In this document: positions 43,184 through 52,500 of the stretch, piece by piece | Layout of the letters: every line of letters begins with the position of its first letter | Numbering within the stretch: the stretch's first letter is position 1 | Assembly (NCBI GenBank): GCA_009835735.1 | Contig: VXWX01000015.1 | Span: 1 to 64,000 of the forward strand | Direction: 5' to 3' | DNA: 64,000 bases | DNA from: Acidimicrobiaceae bacterium | GTDB lineage: Bacteria; Actinomycetota; Acidimicrobiia; Acidimicrobiales; Aldehydirespiratoraceae | Notes under the pieces: generated by a model | What the model was told of the DNA's origin: nothing | Databases searched by the model: none | The model's input: the letters and a program-made list of their open reading frames with translations, nothing else | Made by a program: the position numbers and the translations under genes

Positions 43184-44455
43184 TCAGCCGATCCTCCTGC
43201 GCTTCATCTCGACGAACGGTAGGTCAACGACCCGTGCCGGGACCTCGCCGTCGACTGCCTCACCGCGACCGTTGTAGATCTGCCATGTGAGGGCCACGTC
43301 GGTGCCGACGTCCACCTCCGGCGACTCGATGTGCGCGAACCCGATCATGGTCTCCAGCACCGGGCTCCAGCACATCGATGTGGCGAACCCGACGTTCGTT
43401 TCGCCGGCGAGGATCTCGGACTTGAAGTGGCGATGCAGCCGGGGACTCAGGAAGGGAGGCGTCTCTGCGCTCTCGTAGAGGGCGGCGATGCCGGCGGGGT
43501 CGATGTCCAGGCCGCGCATCACCTTTCCGGGCCGGTCCTGTTGGGCTTCCGCCTCGAGAGCCTTCCGGCCCAGGAAGTCGGTGCCGCGCTTGAAGTTGAC
43601 CAGCCGTCCGAAGTTGAGCTCCGCCGGCGTGTGGAAGTAGCGGTCCTCGTCGAGGTAGGCGAACTGCACCTGGGCGAACGGGCCGGTCGGACGGTAGTCC
43701 ACGCCGATGATGAGCATGCCGGCCTCGACCCGGGTGGCCGCCTGGGCGGCGTTGCCGATGGGGACGGCCCCATGGGGGCGCCCCCTCTCGACGAAGACCG
43801 AGTACATGTCGGCGGCGGCCTCTGGCCCGACCCACATCTCGAAGCCGATCTCCCCGGTGAAGCCCGTCCGCCAGAGCCATATCTCGTGACCGTCCACGGT
43901 TATCTTCCGGCCGCGGGAGAACGGCAGGTCCCTGTGGGCGCTCCCGCTGACCGCCTCCATTACGTCATGGGAGCGGGGGCCCTGCACGCACAGCACGCTG
44001 TAGTCGCGATCGGTGTTGAGCGTGTCGGTGAGGTCGATGTCGTAGCCGTCGGCGAACTCGCTGAACCAGCCGACCAAAGGCCCGCCCATGTGAATGAACT
44101 GGTCGGTCCTGGTGCGAAACGTGATCCCCTCGTTGACCACCCGGCCGTCCTGGTCGCAATAGAAGGTGTAGATACCGTGGGCTACGTCCACCCTGGAGGC
44201 GTCGCGAACCTGCACCCGGTCGACGAAGGCCTCGGCGTCGGGGCCCTCGATGATGGTCTTGAACAGGGGCGTCTTGTCCTCGATGCCGGCACCGGTTCGC
44301 AGAGCCATCATCTCGGAAACCTCGTTGACGTAGTGGTCGACCAGGTGGTAGCCGCCCCAGGCGATCCACAGTCCGGTCTGCGAGTAGGGCGCTGCCCCGG
44401 GGTTCAGGAACGTTCCGGTGAAAGCGCTCGGATCGTAGGTGTGCTCTTCTGCCAT
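43184..44455 (-). CDS. GcvT-like folate-dependent aminomethyl/methyltransferase-family protein 2
   Basis: A 423-residue paralog of the protein at 26634. Shared marks include VLCVQGPRSHDVMEA, RTGFTGEIGFEMWVGPEAA, PIGNAAQAATRVEAGMLIIGVDY, LNFGRLVNFKRGTDFLGRKAL and the end LPFVEMKRRRIG. The loop that holds the acidic pair in GcvT reads GRVVNEG, so neither Asp is kept. The two paralogs thus likely act on different methyl donors. The operator-like motif lies 27 bases upstream of its ATG, after the P450 stop. Confidence 0.82.
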   Translation of the reverse strand: MAEEHTYDPSAFTGTFLNPGAAPYSQTGLWIAWGGYHLVDHYVNEVSEMMALRTGAGIEDKTPLFKTIIEGPDAEAFVDRVQVRDASRVDVAHGIYTFYCDQDGRVVNEGITFRTRTDQFIHMGGPLVGWFSEFADGYDIDLTDTLNTDRDYSVLCVQGPRSHDVMEAVSGSAHRDLPFSRGRKITVDGHEIWLWRTGFTGEIGFEMWVGPEAAADMYSVFVERGRPHGAVPIGNAAQAATRVEAGMLIIGVDYRPTGPFAQVQFAYLDEDRYFHTPAELNFGRLVNFKRGTDFLGRKALEAEAQQDRPGKVMRGLDIDPAGIAALYESAETPPFLSPRLHRHFKSEILAGETNVGFATSMCWSPVLETMIGFAHIESPEVDVGTDVALTWQIYNGRGEAVDGEVPARVVDLPFVEMKRRRIG

Positions 44456-44482
44456 CGGGTGCTGCCCTTCACGTCAGCTTCA

Positions 44483-44497
44483 TAGATCACATCAATA
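44483..44497 (+). promoter_or_regulatory. Operator-like motif 2 (ATAGATCACATCAAT)
   Basis: One base different from motif 1 at 26569-26583 and one from motif 3 at 39676-39690. It is 27 bases upstream of the second GcvT-like gene, in the 65-base gap after the P450, placing it where a promoter-proximal operator would be. Confidence 0.65.
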
Positions 44498-44520
44498 GTG
44501 ACCCGAACCGATTGGGTCTG

Positions 44521-45732
44521 TCAATTGTCGCGAGCCAGTTCGGCACGCACCCGGTCGGCGGCGTCCTGGTCGAAGATGAAGTGGGCCTCGGTCACGCTGT
44601 CGACAATGCCGGCGATGCGGCGGAAGGGCTTCGAAGTGTCCATGCGAAGCCCGGGCAGCCTGCGCAGGGCCTCCTGGAGGAGGATCCTGGTCTCCAGCCG
44701 CGCCAGCTCGGAGCCCAGGCAGTAGTGGGTGGACCAGCCCAGGGCCAGATGGCGGTTGGGCCAGCGCTCGGGATCGAAGGTCGAGGGGTCGGAGCCCGCC
44801 TGGCCACCGTTCACGGCCTCGTCCCGGTTGGCAGCCGCGAACCACACGGCCAGCACACTGCCTGCAGGCACCTCCAGGTCGCCGAAGCGCACGTCGGATC
44901 GCACGTACAGCGGCTTCATGGGGAACGGTGTGCCGAAACGGAGGATCTCCTCGGTCGCCCGCCGCAGCGCCTCGTCGTCATCGATCCGGTCGCGGGCCCA
45001 GTCGAGCTTGTCGAACTCGGCCAGGTAGCAGAAGGCGTTGGCCAGGCTGGCCCCGGTGGTGTCGGTTCCGGCCGCAGTGAACCCGAAGAGGTATCCCAGC
45101 AGCTCGCGATCGTCGATGGTGCCGTCGGACCAGGCCGACACCAGGACGTCGAGCAGTTCGTCGGAGGGATCGGCGAGCCGCTTGGCCACCATCTGCCAGA
45201 AGTACGCCTGGACCTCCCACTGGGGAGGCATGTCGTCCCAGGGAGAGGTGTTGAATATGTCGAGCTGGGCCCGCATCCAGTCCTCGCGCTCGATGTCCAT
45301 CCCCAGAAGGCGGCAGATCACCCGCATCGACAGGCGCGACGACATCTCAGTGGCCACGTTGACGGTGCCCGTGCTCTTGGACACCACCTCGTTGACAGTG
45401 TCGACAGTGAGTTGGCGGATGACCGGCTCCATGGTCCGCACCGCGTTGTTCTTGAACCACGGCTCCACCACGCCCCTCAGGACGTCGTGGCGTCCGGTCT
45501 CCCCGTCGAGGGTGAAGGGCTCGACCATCCACATGAACTCCATGGCCATGTGGATCGGGGCGCCCTCGCCAAGGTAGGGCTCCTGGTCCCGCGAGAAGGC
45601 CTCGTCCTTGTTCTGCAGCACCCGCATCACGTCGGCGTGGCTGAGCACGTGGAACATGCCCCCCTCATCGCAGAACGGCGGGATCGACGGGTCGTAGAAC
45701 TTAGCGTCCCGGGGAAAATCGGACGGCCTCAT
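44521..45732 (-). CDS. Cytochrome P450
   Basis: A 403-residue soluble bacterial P450. The I-helix oxygen-activating motif is AAGTDTT (in FGFTAAGTDTTGASLANAF), the K-helix ExxR is EILR, and the heme loop is LALGWSTHYCLGSELAR with the proximal Cys near residue 342. The canonical loop is F-G-x-G-x-H-x-C-x-G; here the first Phe is Leu and the middle Gly is Ser. It probably hydroxylates or dealkylates an island substrate, with the ferredoxin at 30442 as a possible donor. GGGAGC precedes the ATG. Confidence 0.9.
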   Translation of the reverse strand: MRPSDFPRDAKFYDPSIPPFCDEGGMFHVLSHADVMRVLQNKDEAFSRDQEPYLGEGAPIHMAMEFMWMVEPFTLDGETGRHDVLRGVVEPWFKNNAVRTMEPVIRQLTVDTVNEVVSKSTGTVNVATEMSSRLSMRVICRLLGMDIEREDWMRAQLDIFNTSPWDDMPPQWEVQAYFWQMVAKRLADPSDELLDVLVSAWSDGTIDDRELLGYLFGFTAAGTDTTGASLANAFCYLAEFDKLDWARDRIDDDEALRRATEEILRFGTPFPMKPLYVRSDVRFGDLEVPAGSVLAVWFAAANRDEAVNGGQAGSDPSTFDPERWPNRHLALGWSTHYCLGSELARLETRILLQEALRRLPGLRMDTSKPFRRIAGIVDSVTEAHFIFDQDAADRVRAELARDN

Positions 45733-45783
45733 TCGGTGGCTCCCATCGGCTCGGGTGCGACGGTGTGTCTAGCACCCGACCCG

Positions 45784-46101
45784 CTAGCCCTCGCTGTCGG
45801 CTGGCCCTTCGAGCAGCTCGCCGGCGGTGGCCAGCACTTCGGCGAGTTTGGCGGTGTTGTCGTACACGGCCCTCAGGTAGTACTCGCTGACTGCCTCGTG
45901 GCCGGGGAACGGGGGCCGTCCCAGGGATCTGACCACCGCGGACGGATCAATCGAGACCGTCACCTCCTCCACGGAGGGAAGCTTTTCCGGCGAGCCCCAG
46001 AAGTCGCCGGAGGTCTTGGCCGACCCCGGGGCCGTGCCCTTGCCCCTGCCCCGCCGGGGTCGCCTGCGGGCGGCGTCGGCACCGTTGGAGGCGGCGTTCA
46101 C
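45784..46101 (-). CDS. Small protein of unknown function coupled to the SNF2 helicase
   Basis: A 105-residue protein with a basic N-terminus (ARRRPRRGRGKG, about residues 10-21) and a mildly hydrophobic C-terminal part (PPFPGHEAVSEYYLRAVYDN). I do not recognise a family. The GTG at 46101 overlaps the SNF2 stop as GTGA, so it is made together with the helicase and may be its partner. The open frame further upstream is a shadow of the helicase gene. Confidence 0.65.
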   Translation of the reverse strand: MNAASNGADAARRRPRRGRGKGTAPGSAKTSGDFWGSPEKLPSVEEVTVSIDPSAVVRSLGRPPFPGHEAVSEYYLRAVYDNTAKLAEVLATAGELLEGPADSEG

Positions 46102-49100
46102 GAGCCCTCTCTCAGCATGTGCGATCCGTTGTCGCCGTTGTCGTCGATGAGCAGCAGGTCCGGGTCGATGCCCAACGCAGCCCGCAACTGGTCGCTGTTG
46201 AGGTCGCCCACCGAAGAGGACTTGGGCAGCACCATGTCGGCGATGCGGCGCTTGCCCGCCACGACCTGCTCGACCCGCTCGTCCACGGTCCCGGGACACA
46301 CCAGCCGGTGGCATACCACCGTGTTGCGCTGGCCGATGCGCCAGGCCCGGTCGCGGGCCTGGTCCTCCACTGCCGGGTTCCACCAACGGTCATAGAGCAC
46401 GACATGGTTGGCCGCGGTCAGGTTCAGGCCGGTGCCGCCGGCCTTCAGTGACAGCACGAGGGCCCCGGGTCCCCGACCCTTCTGGAACGACTGCACCAAC
46501 CGGTCGCGGGCGCCGCGGGCCAGACCGCCGTGATAGCAGCTGATGTCCAGCCCGGTCCGCTCGCTGAGATGGGTCGCCAGCCGCTCGCCCCAGGTGGCGA
46601 AGTGGGTGAAGATCAGCATCCGCTCGGAGGCTGCGAACACCTGGCCCATGATCTGCTCCAGCCGGGCCAGCTTGCCCGAACGCCCATCCAGTTCGCCGCC
46701 GTCATCCTCGTAGTTGACCGGGTGGTTGCAGATCTGCTTGAGGGCGGTGATGGCGGCCAGTACCGCGCCCTTGCGCTCCGGTCCGCCCTCCTCCTTCTCG
46801 GTGCGGGCCACCAGCTCATCCAGAACCGCCTGGTAGAGCCCGATCTGCTCCGCAGTCATCGTGCAGTGATCGAGCTCGTCGATGCGGTCGGGAAGCTCGG
46901 CGGCGATGGCCGGCTCGGCCTTGGTCCTGCGGAACACGAGGATGCCGTTGAGCGCGGCCAGCGCGCCCTCGCCGGCCGCGGCCGCCTTGGGCGTGGCGGC
47001 CGCCACCGATGTCGTGAGGGCCTGCGATCCGTTGGGCGACTCCGATCCATTGGATCCCGCGGTGCCGTCGGCGTTCGTCTCGGGGTTCTTGGAGACCTTC
47101 GACATCTCGGCGATGAACCGGTTGCGGGCACCGAGCAGTCCCGGATTGCAGAAGTCCATGATGGACCACAGGTCGCCCAAGCCGTTCTCGATCGGTGTGC
47201 CGGTAAGCGTGACCCGGCAGCGGGCCTCGAGCCGGCGCAGTTGCTGGGCGGTCTCGCTGGCCGGGTTCTTGATGGCCTGGGCCTCATCGAGAACTACCGT
47301 CGACCACTCGACCTTCTCGAGTACATCCAGGTCGCGCATCGTCGTGCCGTAAGTGGACACCACCAGGTCGGCACCCTGAACCATTGCGGCCACCCGGTCG
47401 GCGGGCGTGCGGTTTGGGCCGTGATGGACAACGACGCGCAGGCCCGGCACGAACCGGCGGGCCTCGCTGGCCCAGTTGCCCACCACCGCGGGCGGTGCGG
47501 CCACCAGCGATGGGCCCTTGCTGCGGGTGAGGTAGATGTGGGCCAGCATCGTGGGCGTCTTGCCCAGGCCCATGTCTAGGGCCAAGCATCCGCCCAGGCC
47601 GGCCTGCTCCAGGAAGCCGAGCCAGATCAGGGCGTCGGCCTGGTAGGTGCGCAGCGTCCCGTTGAAGCCGTCCGGCTTGGTCGGGAGTTCACCGGGTATG
47701 TGGCGAGCACTTCGGATCAGCTCCGCGGCCCAGCCCTCCCCCGCGATCATCGTGCCCCCGGCCAGGGGCGATCCCTCCAGGCCGAGGGCGTGGCGCAGCA
47801 TGTCGGCGCCGGTCAACCGGGTCATGTCGGCCCGTTCGGCCAGCGCGGCTGCGGCTTCGTTCAGGTCGACGCGGTCGAGTTCCACCCACCGACCCCGGCT
47901 CTTCACCAGAGGCCGAGCCTGGGTAGCCAGCTCGCGGATCTCGGCTGCGGTCAGCTCGATGTCGTCGAAGGCGACCGACCAGCGGACATCGGCGAGCTGC
48001 CGGGCCCCCACGACGGCGTCCTGGGCCTCCATCGACGTGAGTCGAAGGGACGGCGTGGGGCGGCGGCGCGACAGAGCCGGGACCCGCACGTCGTATCCGA
48101 CGGCCTGAAGGATCTGCCCTGTCTCGGTCATCAGCTGCCAGGCCTCGTCAGCGTTGAGGATCACTTCTCCCCGCCGGCGGCCCCCGAGCCGCACCAGCTC
48201 GGGGAAGAGCCGTTCCAGGCGGGCCATCTGGTGCTTCACCGCCTGGCGTCTGGCCCGCGACGCGATCACCAGAGCCCGCTCGACTGGTTGGAGCTCGCCG
48301 GCGCTCGATTCGGACAGCACCGACAGGTGCCAGGCGCCGATGTCGTCGGGGGGATCGAGTTGCACGATCAGGCGCAGACGGCGGTCGTAGGACTCTGTCG
48401 CCGGTCGGGCCCACTGGTCCAGCCGGCGGGTCAGGTCCGCGACGTGGCGGCTCGGCACTTCGAAGGGAGTGCCGTCGAGCCTGGCCAGGGCCGTCTCGGC
48501 GACGTCGGCCTTGGTGCGCGGCACTGGCGGTGGAGCGGGGGCTTCGAGACGTTCGGCTGCTTCGGTGGCGATGGCGTCGACGATGTCGGCCAGCGCGGCC
48601 TGGGTGAACGCGGTCGCGTCCCGCTGGTTCTCGAACGCGGCCGCGGCGCCGGGCAGCGACTCCGCCAGCGCGGCGATCACGTCGGTCTCCACCAGCGCAG
48701 GGGCCCAGCGCACTACGTAGGTGGCGTTGTCGGCGCTCGCCGCGGCCGCGCCGTTGGATCCGTCGCCCTCGGCCTCGTCCATGCGGTAGCGGCGGCGAAC
48801 CTTCTTGAGCTGGGGAACCATGCGTCCCTGCGCGGCGAGCCGCACCGCCAGCGCGGCCACCAGGCCGAGCCACGAGACGCTGGCTCCGATGCCGTCCTCC
48901 TCGGCCGCCTCACCCAGGGCGACCAGCCACCCGAGGCAGCTCTCGATCGGTGCCGACACTGAGTCGGCCCGGGCCCCGCCTGGGATCTTCACTGGGCGGT
49001 GCTGGCTCCAGTCGACGGTGCCGGCCCCGCTGTCGCGTAGCCGCCGCAGCACGTCGGGAGCGCTGTCGGAGGACCGGCCGGGCCCCGCGGCCCATGCGAT

Positions 49101-49484
49101 GATCCGCCCCGGTACCCACGACAGCTGGAGTTCTACCTGCCCGGTGTCGCGGCCGTTGGAGGCGGCGCCGTTCTCCAGGGGCGCCCGCGGCGGCCCTACG
49201 AGGGTCGTCAACACGGCGTCGATGGACCGGTAGTCCTCTTCCAGATCGGCGACAATGAGGGCGCGCTGATGTCCCCTCACCGTGGCTCGGACCGAGTCGA
49301 TGGACTCAGCGACGTCGTCGAGCAGTCGGTATAGGGCTCGAACCCACAGCCTGGTGTTGGCCTCCAGGAGCGCCAGGTCCGCGTCGCTGGCCAAGCCATC
49401 GACATGGCGGCGCACAACTTCAGCGAAGTCCGTTGACAACGCCAAGTGTGGGTCCAAGGTGGCGGTAGCAGTCGTCGTCACCAT
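46098..49484 (-). CDS. SNF2-family DEAD-like helicase/ATPase
   Basis: An 1128-residue SWI2/SNF2 protein. The N-terminal 550 residues resemble the bacterial SNF2-associated region; then comes the ATPase with Walker A LDMGLGKTPTML, a DEAQ box (VVLDEAQAIKN), LTGTPIENGLGDLWSIMDF and the helicase C motifs HGGLARGARD, LKAGGTGLNLTAANHVVLYD and RDRAWRIGQ. Such proteins move on DNA or displace bound proteins such as RNA polymerase. I chose ATG at 49484; a GTG at 49517 would add 11 residues. It is encoded with a small unknown protein. Confidence 0.9.
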   Translation of the reverse strand: MVTTTATATLDPHLALSTDFAEVVRRHVDGLASDADLALLEANTRLWVRALYRLLDDVAESIDSVRATVRGHQRALIVADLEEDYRSIDAVLTTLVGPPRAPLENGAASNGRDTGQVELQLSWVPGRIIAWAAGPGRSSDSAPDVLRRLRDSGAGTVDWSQHRPVKIPGGARADSVSAPIESCLGWLVALGEAAEEDGIGASVSWLGLVAALAVRLAAQGRMVPQLKKVRRRYRMDEAEGDGSNGAAAASADNATYVVRWAPALVETDVIAALAESLPGAAAAFENQRDATAFTQAALADIVDAIATEAAERLEAPAPPPVPRTKADVAETALARLDGTPFEVPSRHVADLTRRLDQWARPATESYDRRLRLIVQLDPPDDIGAWHLSVLSESSAGELQPVERALVIASRARRQAVKHQMARLERLFPELVRLGGRRRGEVILNADEAWQLMTETGQILQAVGYDVRVPALSRRRPTPSLRLTSMEAQDAVVGARQLADVRWSVAFDDIELTAAEIRELATQARPLVKSRGRWVELDRVDLNEAAAALAERADMTRLTGADMLRHALGLEGSPLAGGTMIAGEGWAAELIRSARHIPGELPTKPDGFNGTLRTYQADALIWLGFLEQAGLGGCLALDMGLGKTPTMLAHIYLTRSKGPSLVAAPPAVVGNWASEARRFVPGLRVVVHHGPNRTPADRVAAMVQGADLVVSTYGTTMRDLDVLEKVEWSTVVLDEAQAIKNPASETAQQLRRLEARCRVTLTGTPIENGLGDLWSIMDFCNPGLLGARNRFIAEMSKVSKNPETNADGTAGSNGSESPNGSQALTTSVAAATPKAAAAGEGALAALNGILVFRRTKAEPAIAAELPDRIDELDHCTMTAEQIGLYQAVLDELVARTEKEEGGPERKGAVLAAITALKQICNHPVNYEDDGGELDGRSGKLARLEQIMGQVFAASERMLIFTHFATWGERLATHLSERTGLDISCYHGGLARGARDRLVQSFQKGRGPGALVLSLKAGGTGLNLTAANHVVLYDRWWNPAVEDQARDRAWRIGQRNTVVCHRLVCPGTVDERVEQVVAGKRRIADMVLPKSSSVGDLNSDQLRAALGIDPDLLLIDDNGDNGSHMLREGS

Positions 49485-49534
49485 TGGGTTGGGCGCGAGC
49501 CTATCAACCTGATGCACGGATCAGGCTCTAGGGA

Positions 49535-52500
49535 TCAGGCTCGCTTCAGTTCCTCTCGCATCTTGTCGATCCCGGCCATCTTGATGTGCTCGTATCCCCG
49601 CACGATCTCCGGCAGGGCGGCTCTCCGCAGCACGGCTTCGTAACAGCCGGGATCCAACGTCTCGAGGTCGGATGTGACCGCGGCTCGGTACTTCTTCGGC
49701 AAGGACCGCTCCGCCCGCCTCACCGCGGTGTAGGAGAACACGTCGAAGGGCGTGCCCCGCAGGCCGCGCATCGAGGCCAGCAGCCGTATGGCCGGCGTCC
49801 ACGACACCGGCACCGAGATCTTCGACTTCATGCCGAGGGCCCGCAGGATCGGCGGGTGCAGCCTCCAGGCCAGCCTCCCGGAGGTGGTAGCGGCCCGCTG
49901 GCGGGCCTCGGCGGTGGCCTCGGGATCGAGCATCAGTCTGGCTACCTCGTACTCGTCCTTGTAGGCCAGCAGTTTGAAGTAGCCCCGGGCCGCGGCTCGG
50001 GCCAGCCGTCCTGACCCGTCGCCCCGCTCGGCATCGGCTGCGGCCACGGCCTCCACGAAGTCGAGATGCTTGTGAGCAAGCTTCGGCGACTGGTAGGCGC
50101 ACAGTTCCTTCGTCATCAGCTCCAGATCGACGGGACCCCGGTAGCCGTCCTCGGAGCCGGCCCCGCCGGTTGTAGTCCCGTCGAAGCCGGCGGCGGCGGT
50201 CACCTCGGCCACCCGGGCCGCGAGCTGCTCGTCGAGTTCACCCGGCCCGTGGCGGCGGGCAGGACCCGAGGCGGCCGCAGCTTCCACCGTCCCGGGCCGG
50301 GCCACCAGGGCCCTGCCCCACCGGAACGCCTCGATGTTGCTTCTCGTCGCCACGCCGTTGAGCTCGATGGCCTGCTCCACCGACCACGGCGAAAGCGGCA
50401 GCGCCCCGGCCTGCACCGCCATTCCCACCACGAACACGTTGGCCGTCACCGAGTTGCCCAGCAGGGCCTCGGTGAGGGCTTGGGCGTCGGCCCAGTGACG
50501 GCAGTCGGCCCGGGTGGCCGACGCGATCACGGCCTCCAGCTCGGCAGGCTCCGGCATGGCCCGTTCCGGGTGAGCCACTATCGCTCCGGTGGGGGTACGC
50601 GAGGTCGAGCCGACCACCACCGTGCGCTCGGGGTCGGCCCTGCTCATGCCCGAGGGCGACGCCGCCCCCAGCTGGTCGAAGGCCAGCAGAACGTCGGCCT
50701 GGCCCTCGCCCAGGCGATTGCTGGCCGCCTCCTCGCCCCGGTACAGGCGCAGGTCGCTGACCACCGGTCCGGCCTTCTGGGAGAGGCCGATCTGGTCGAG
50801 GCCCCTCACCTCGTAGCCGTCGAACATGGCCGCGGTCCCGATCACCTGGCTGACGGTCACCACGCCGGTGCCGCCGATGCCGATGATGCGGACCGACAGG
50901 TCGTCGGTTCCGACGACAGGCACAGGGTCGTCCAGATCGGTGGGCGCCGCGTGGGCCGGGCCGCTCGCTGCGCCCGCCGGGACCCGGTCCCGCCCGGTGA
51001 TGCGGTGCAGCCATGACCGCAGGCGGCCGGGCCGGGTCACTGTCATGAACGACGGGCAGTCGCCCTCGAGGCACGAGAAGTCCAGGTTGCATGTCGTCTG
51101 GTCGATGCGGGTCTTGCGGCCGAATGCCGTCTCGACGGGCTGCACCGACAGGCAGTTGCTGATCTGAGCGCAGTCGCCGCAGCCCTCGCAGATCCGCTCG
51201 TTGATGAAGACGCGCTGGCTGGGCACGGCCACGGTTCCCCGCTTGCGGCCCCTGCGGGCCTCGGCCGCGCACTGCTGGTCGTGGATCAGCACGGTGACGC
51301 CCTTGATCTCGGAGAGCAGCTCCTGGGCCTCCATCAGCCGGTCGCGGGGCCAGACGTCCACGCCCTCGGGAAGGTCCGCGCCGCGGTAGCGGGCGACGTC
51401 GTCGGTGGTCACCACGACCCGGGCCACTCCCTGGGCCAGCAGCATCCGGCACACCTCGGCCACTCCCAGCATGCCTTGGGGGTCCTGGCCCCCGGTCATG
51501 GCCACCGTTCGGTTCCAGAGCAGCTTGTAGGTGACGTCGACGCCGGCTGCGATCGCGCCCTGGATGGCTAGCTGGCCGCTGTGGAAGTAAGTGCCGTCAC
51601 CGATGTTCTGGAAGATGTGCGGCGTCTCGACGAACGGGGCCATGCCGATCCACTGGGCCCCCTCCTGGCCCATGCAGGTGAGACCGACGATGTCGCCGAA
51701 GCCGTCGGAGTCCATCAGCAGGGTCATCGTGTGGCAGCCGATCCCGGCGCCCACTGCGGCGCCGTCGGGGACCTTGGTCGAGCGGTTGTGGGGGCATCCC
51801 GAGCAGAAGTAGGGCGTGCGGGCCACGTCCGAGTTCAGCGGGATCAGCTCGCGGGGCGGCTGCTCGGGAGCGAGGCGGTGGCCGATGCGCTCGGAAAGGC
51901 GCCGGCGCAGCGGTTCCAGCAGGTCGTCGGCGGTGAGGCCTCCATGGCCGGGCAGCAGCATGGCGTCGTGCTCGTCGAATTTGCCCGTCACCCGCGGCCG
52001 CCGCCGCTCGTTGTAGAGGGCGTCCTTCATGAGCGATTCGATGTTGGGCTGCTTCTCCTCCACCACGAAGATCTCCACCAGACCCCGGGCGAAGTGGCGG
52101 GCCCGCCTGGGGCTGAACGGGATGGGCATGTGCATGCACATGAGCCGGATGCCGGCCGCCGCGATCTCGGCGTCATCGGCCAGTCCCAGCCGGCGCAGGG
52201 CCTCGCGCAGCTCCCGGTAGGTGATCCCCGAGGCCACGATCCCGATCCAGGCGTCGGACGGGTTGACGGTGGCGTGGTTGAGGTGGTTGAGGGCGGCGTA
52301 CTCGATGGCCAGCGGGTGCCGGACCTCGTAGATCTCCTGTTCGGCGTCGACCGTCTCTGGAGTCAGCAGCCGGCCGTCGGGAGTGTGTACGTAGGGCTCG
52401 CCGTCGATGGTGGGGATGACAGGATCGACCCGGCGGGGATCGAGGTGCACCGTCCCCGAGCCGTCGGCCACGTCGGCCACGATCTTCAGGCTGGTCCACA

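Noticed and set aside
46098..49484. A phage-defence island around the SNF2 helicase
   Set aside because: No nuclease, methyltransferase, PLD or other defence gene flanks it; neighbours are a P450 and a metabolic oxidoreductase.
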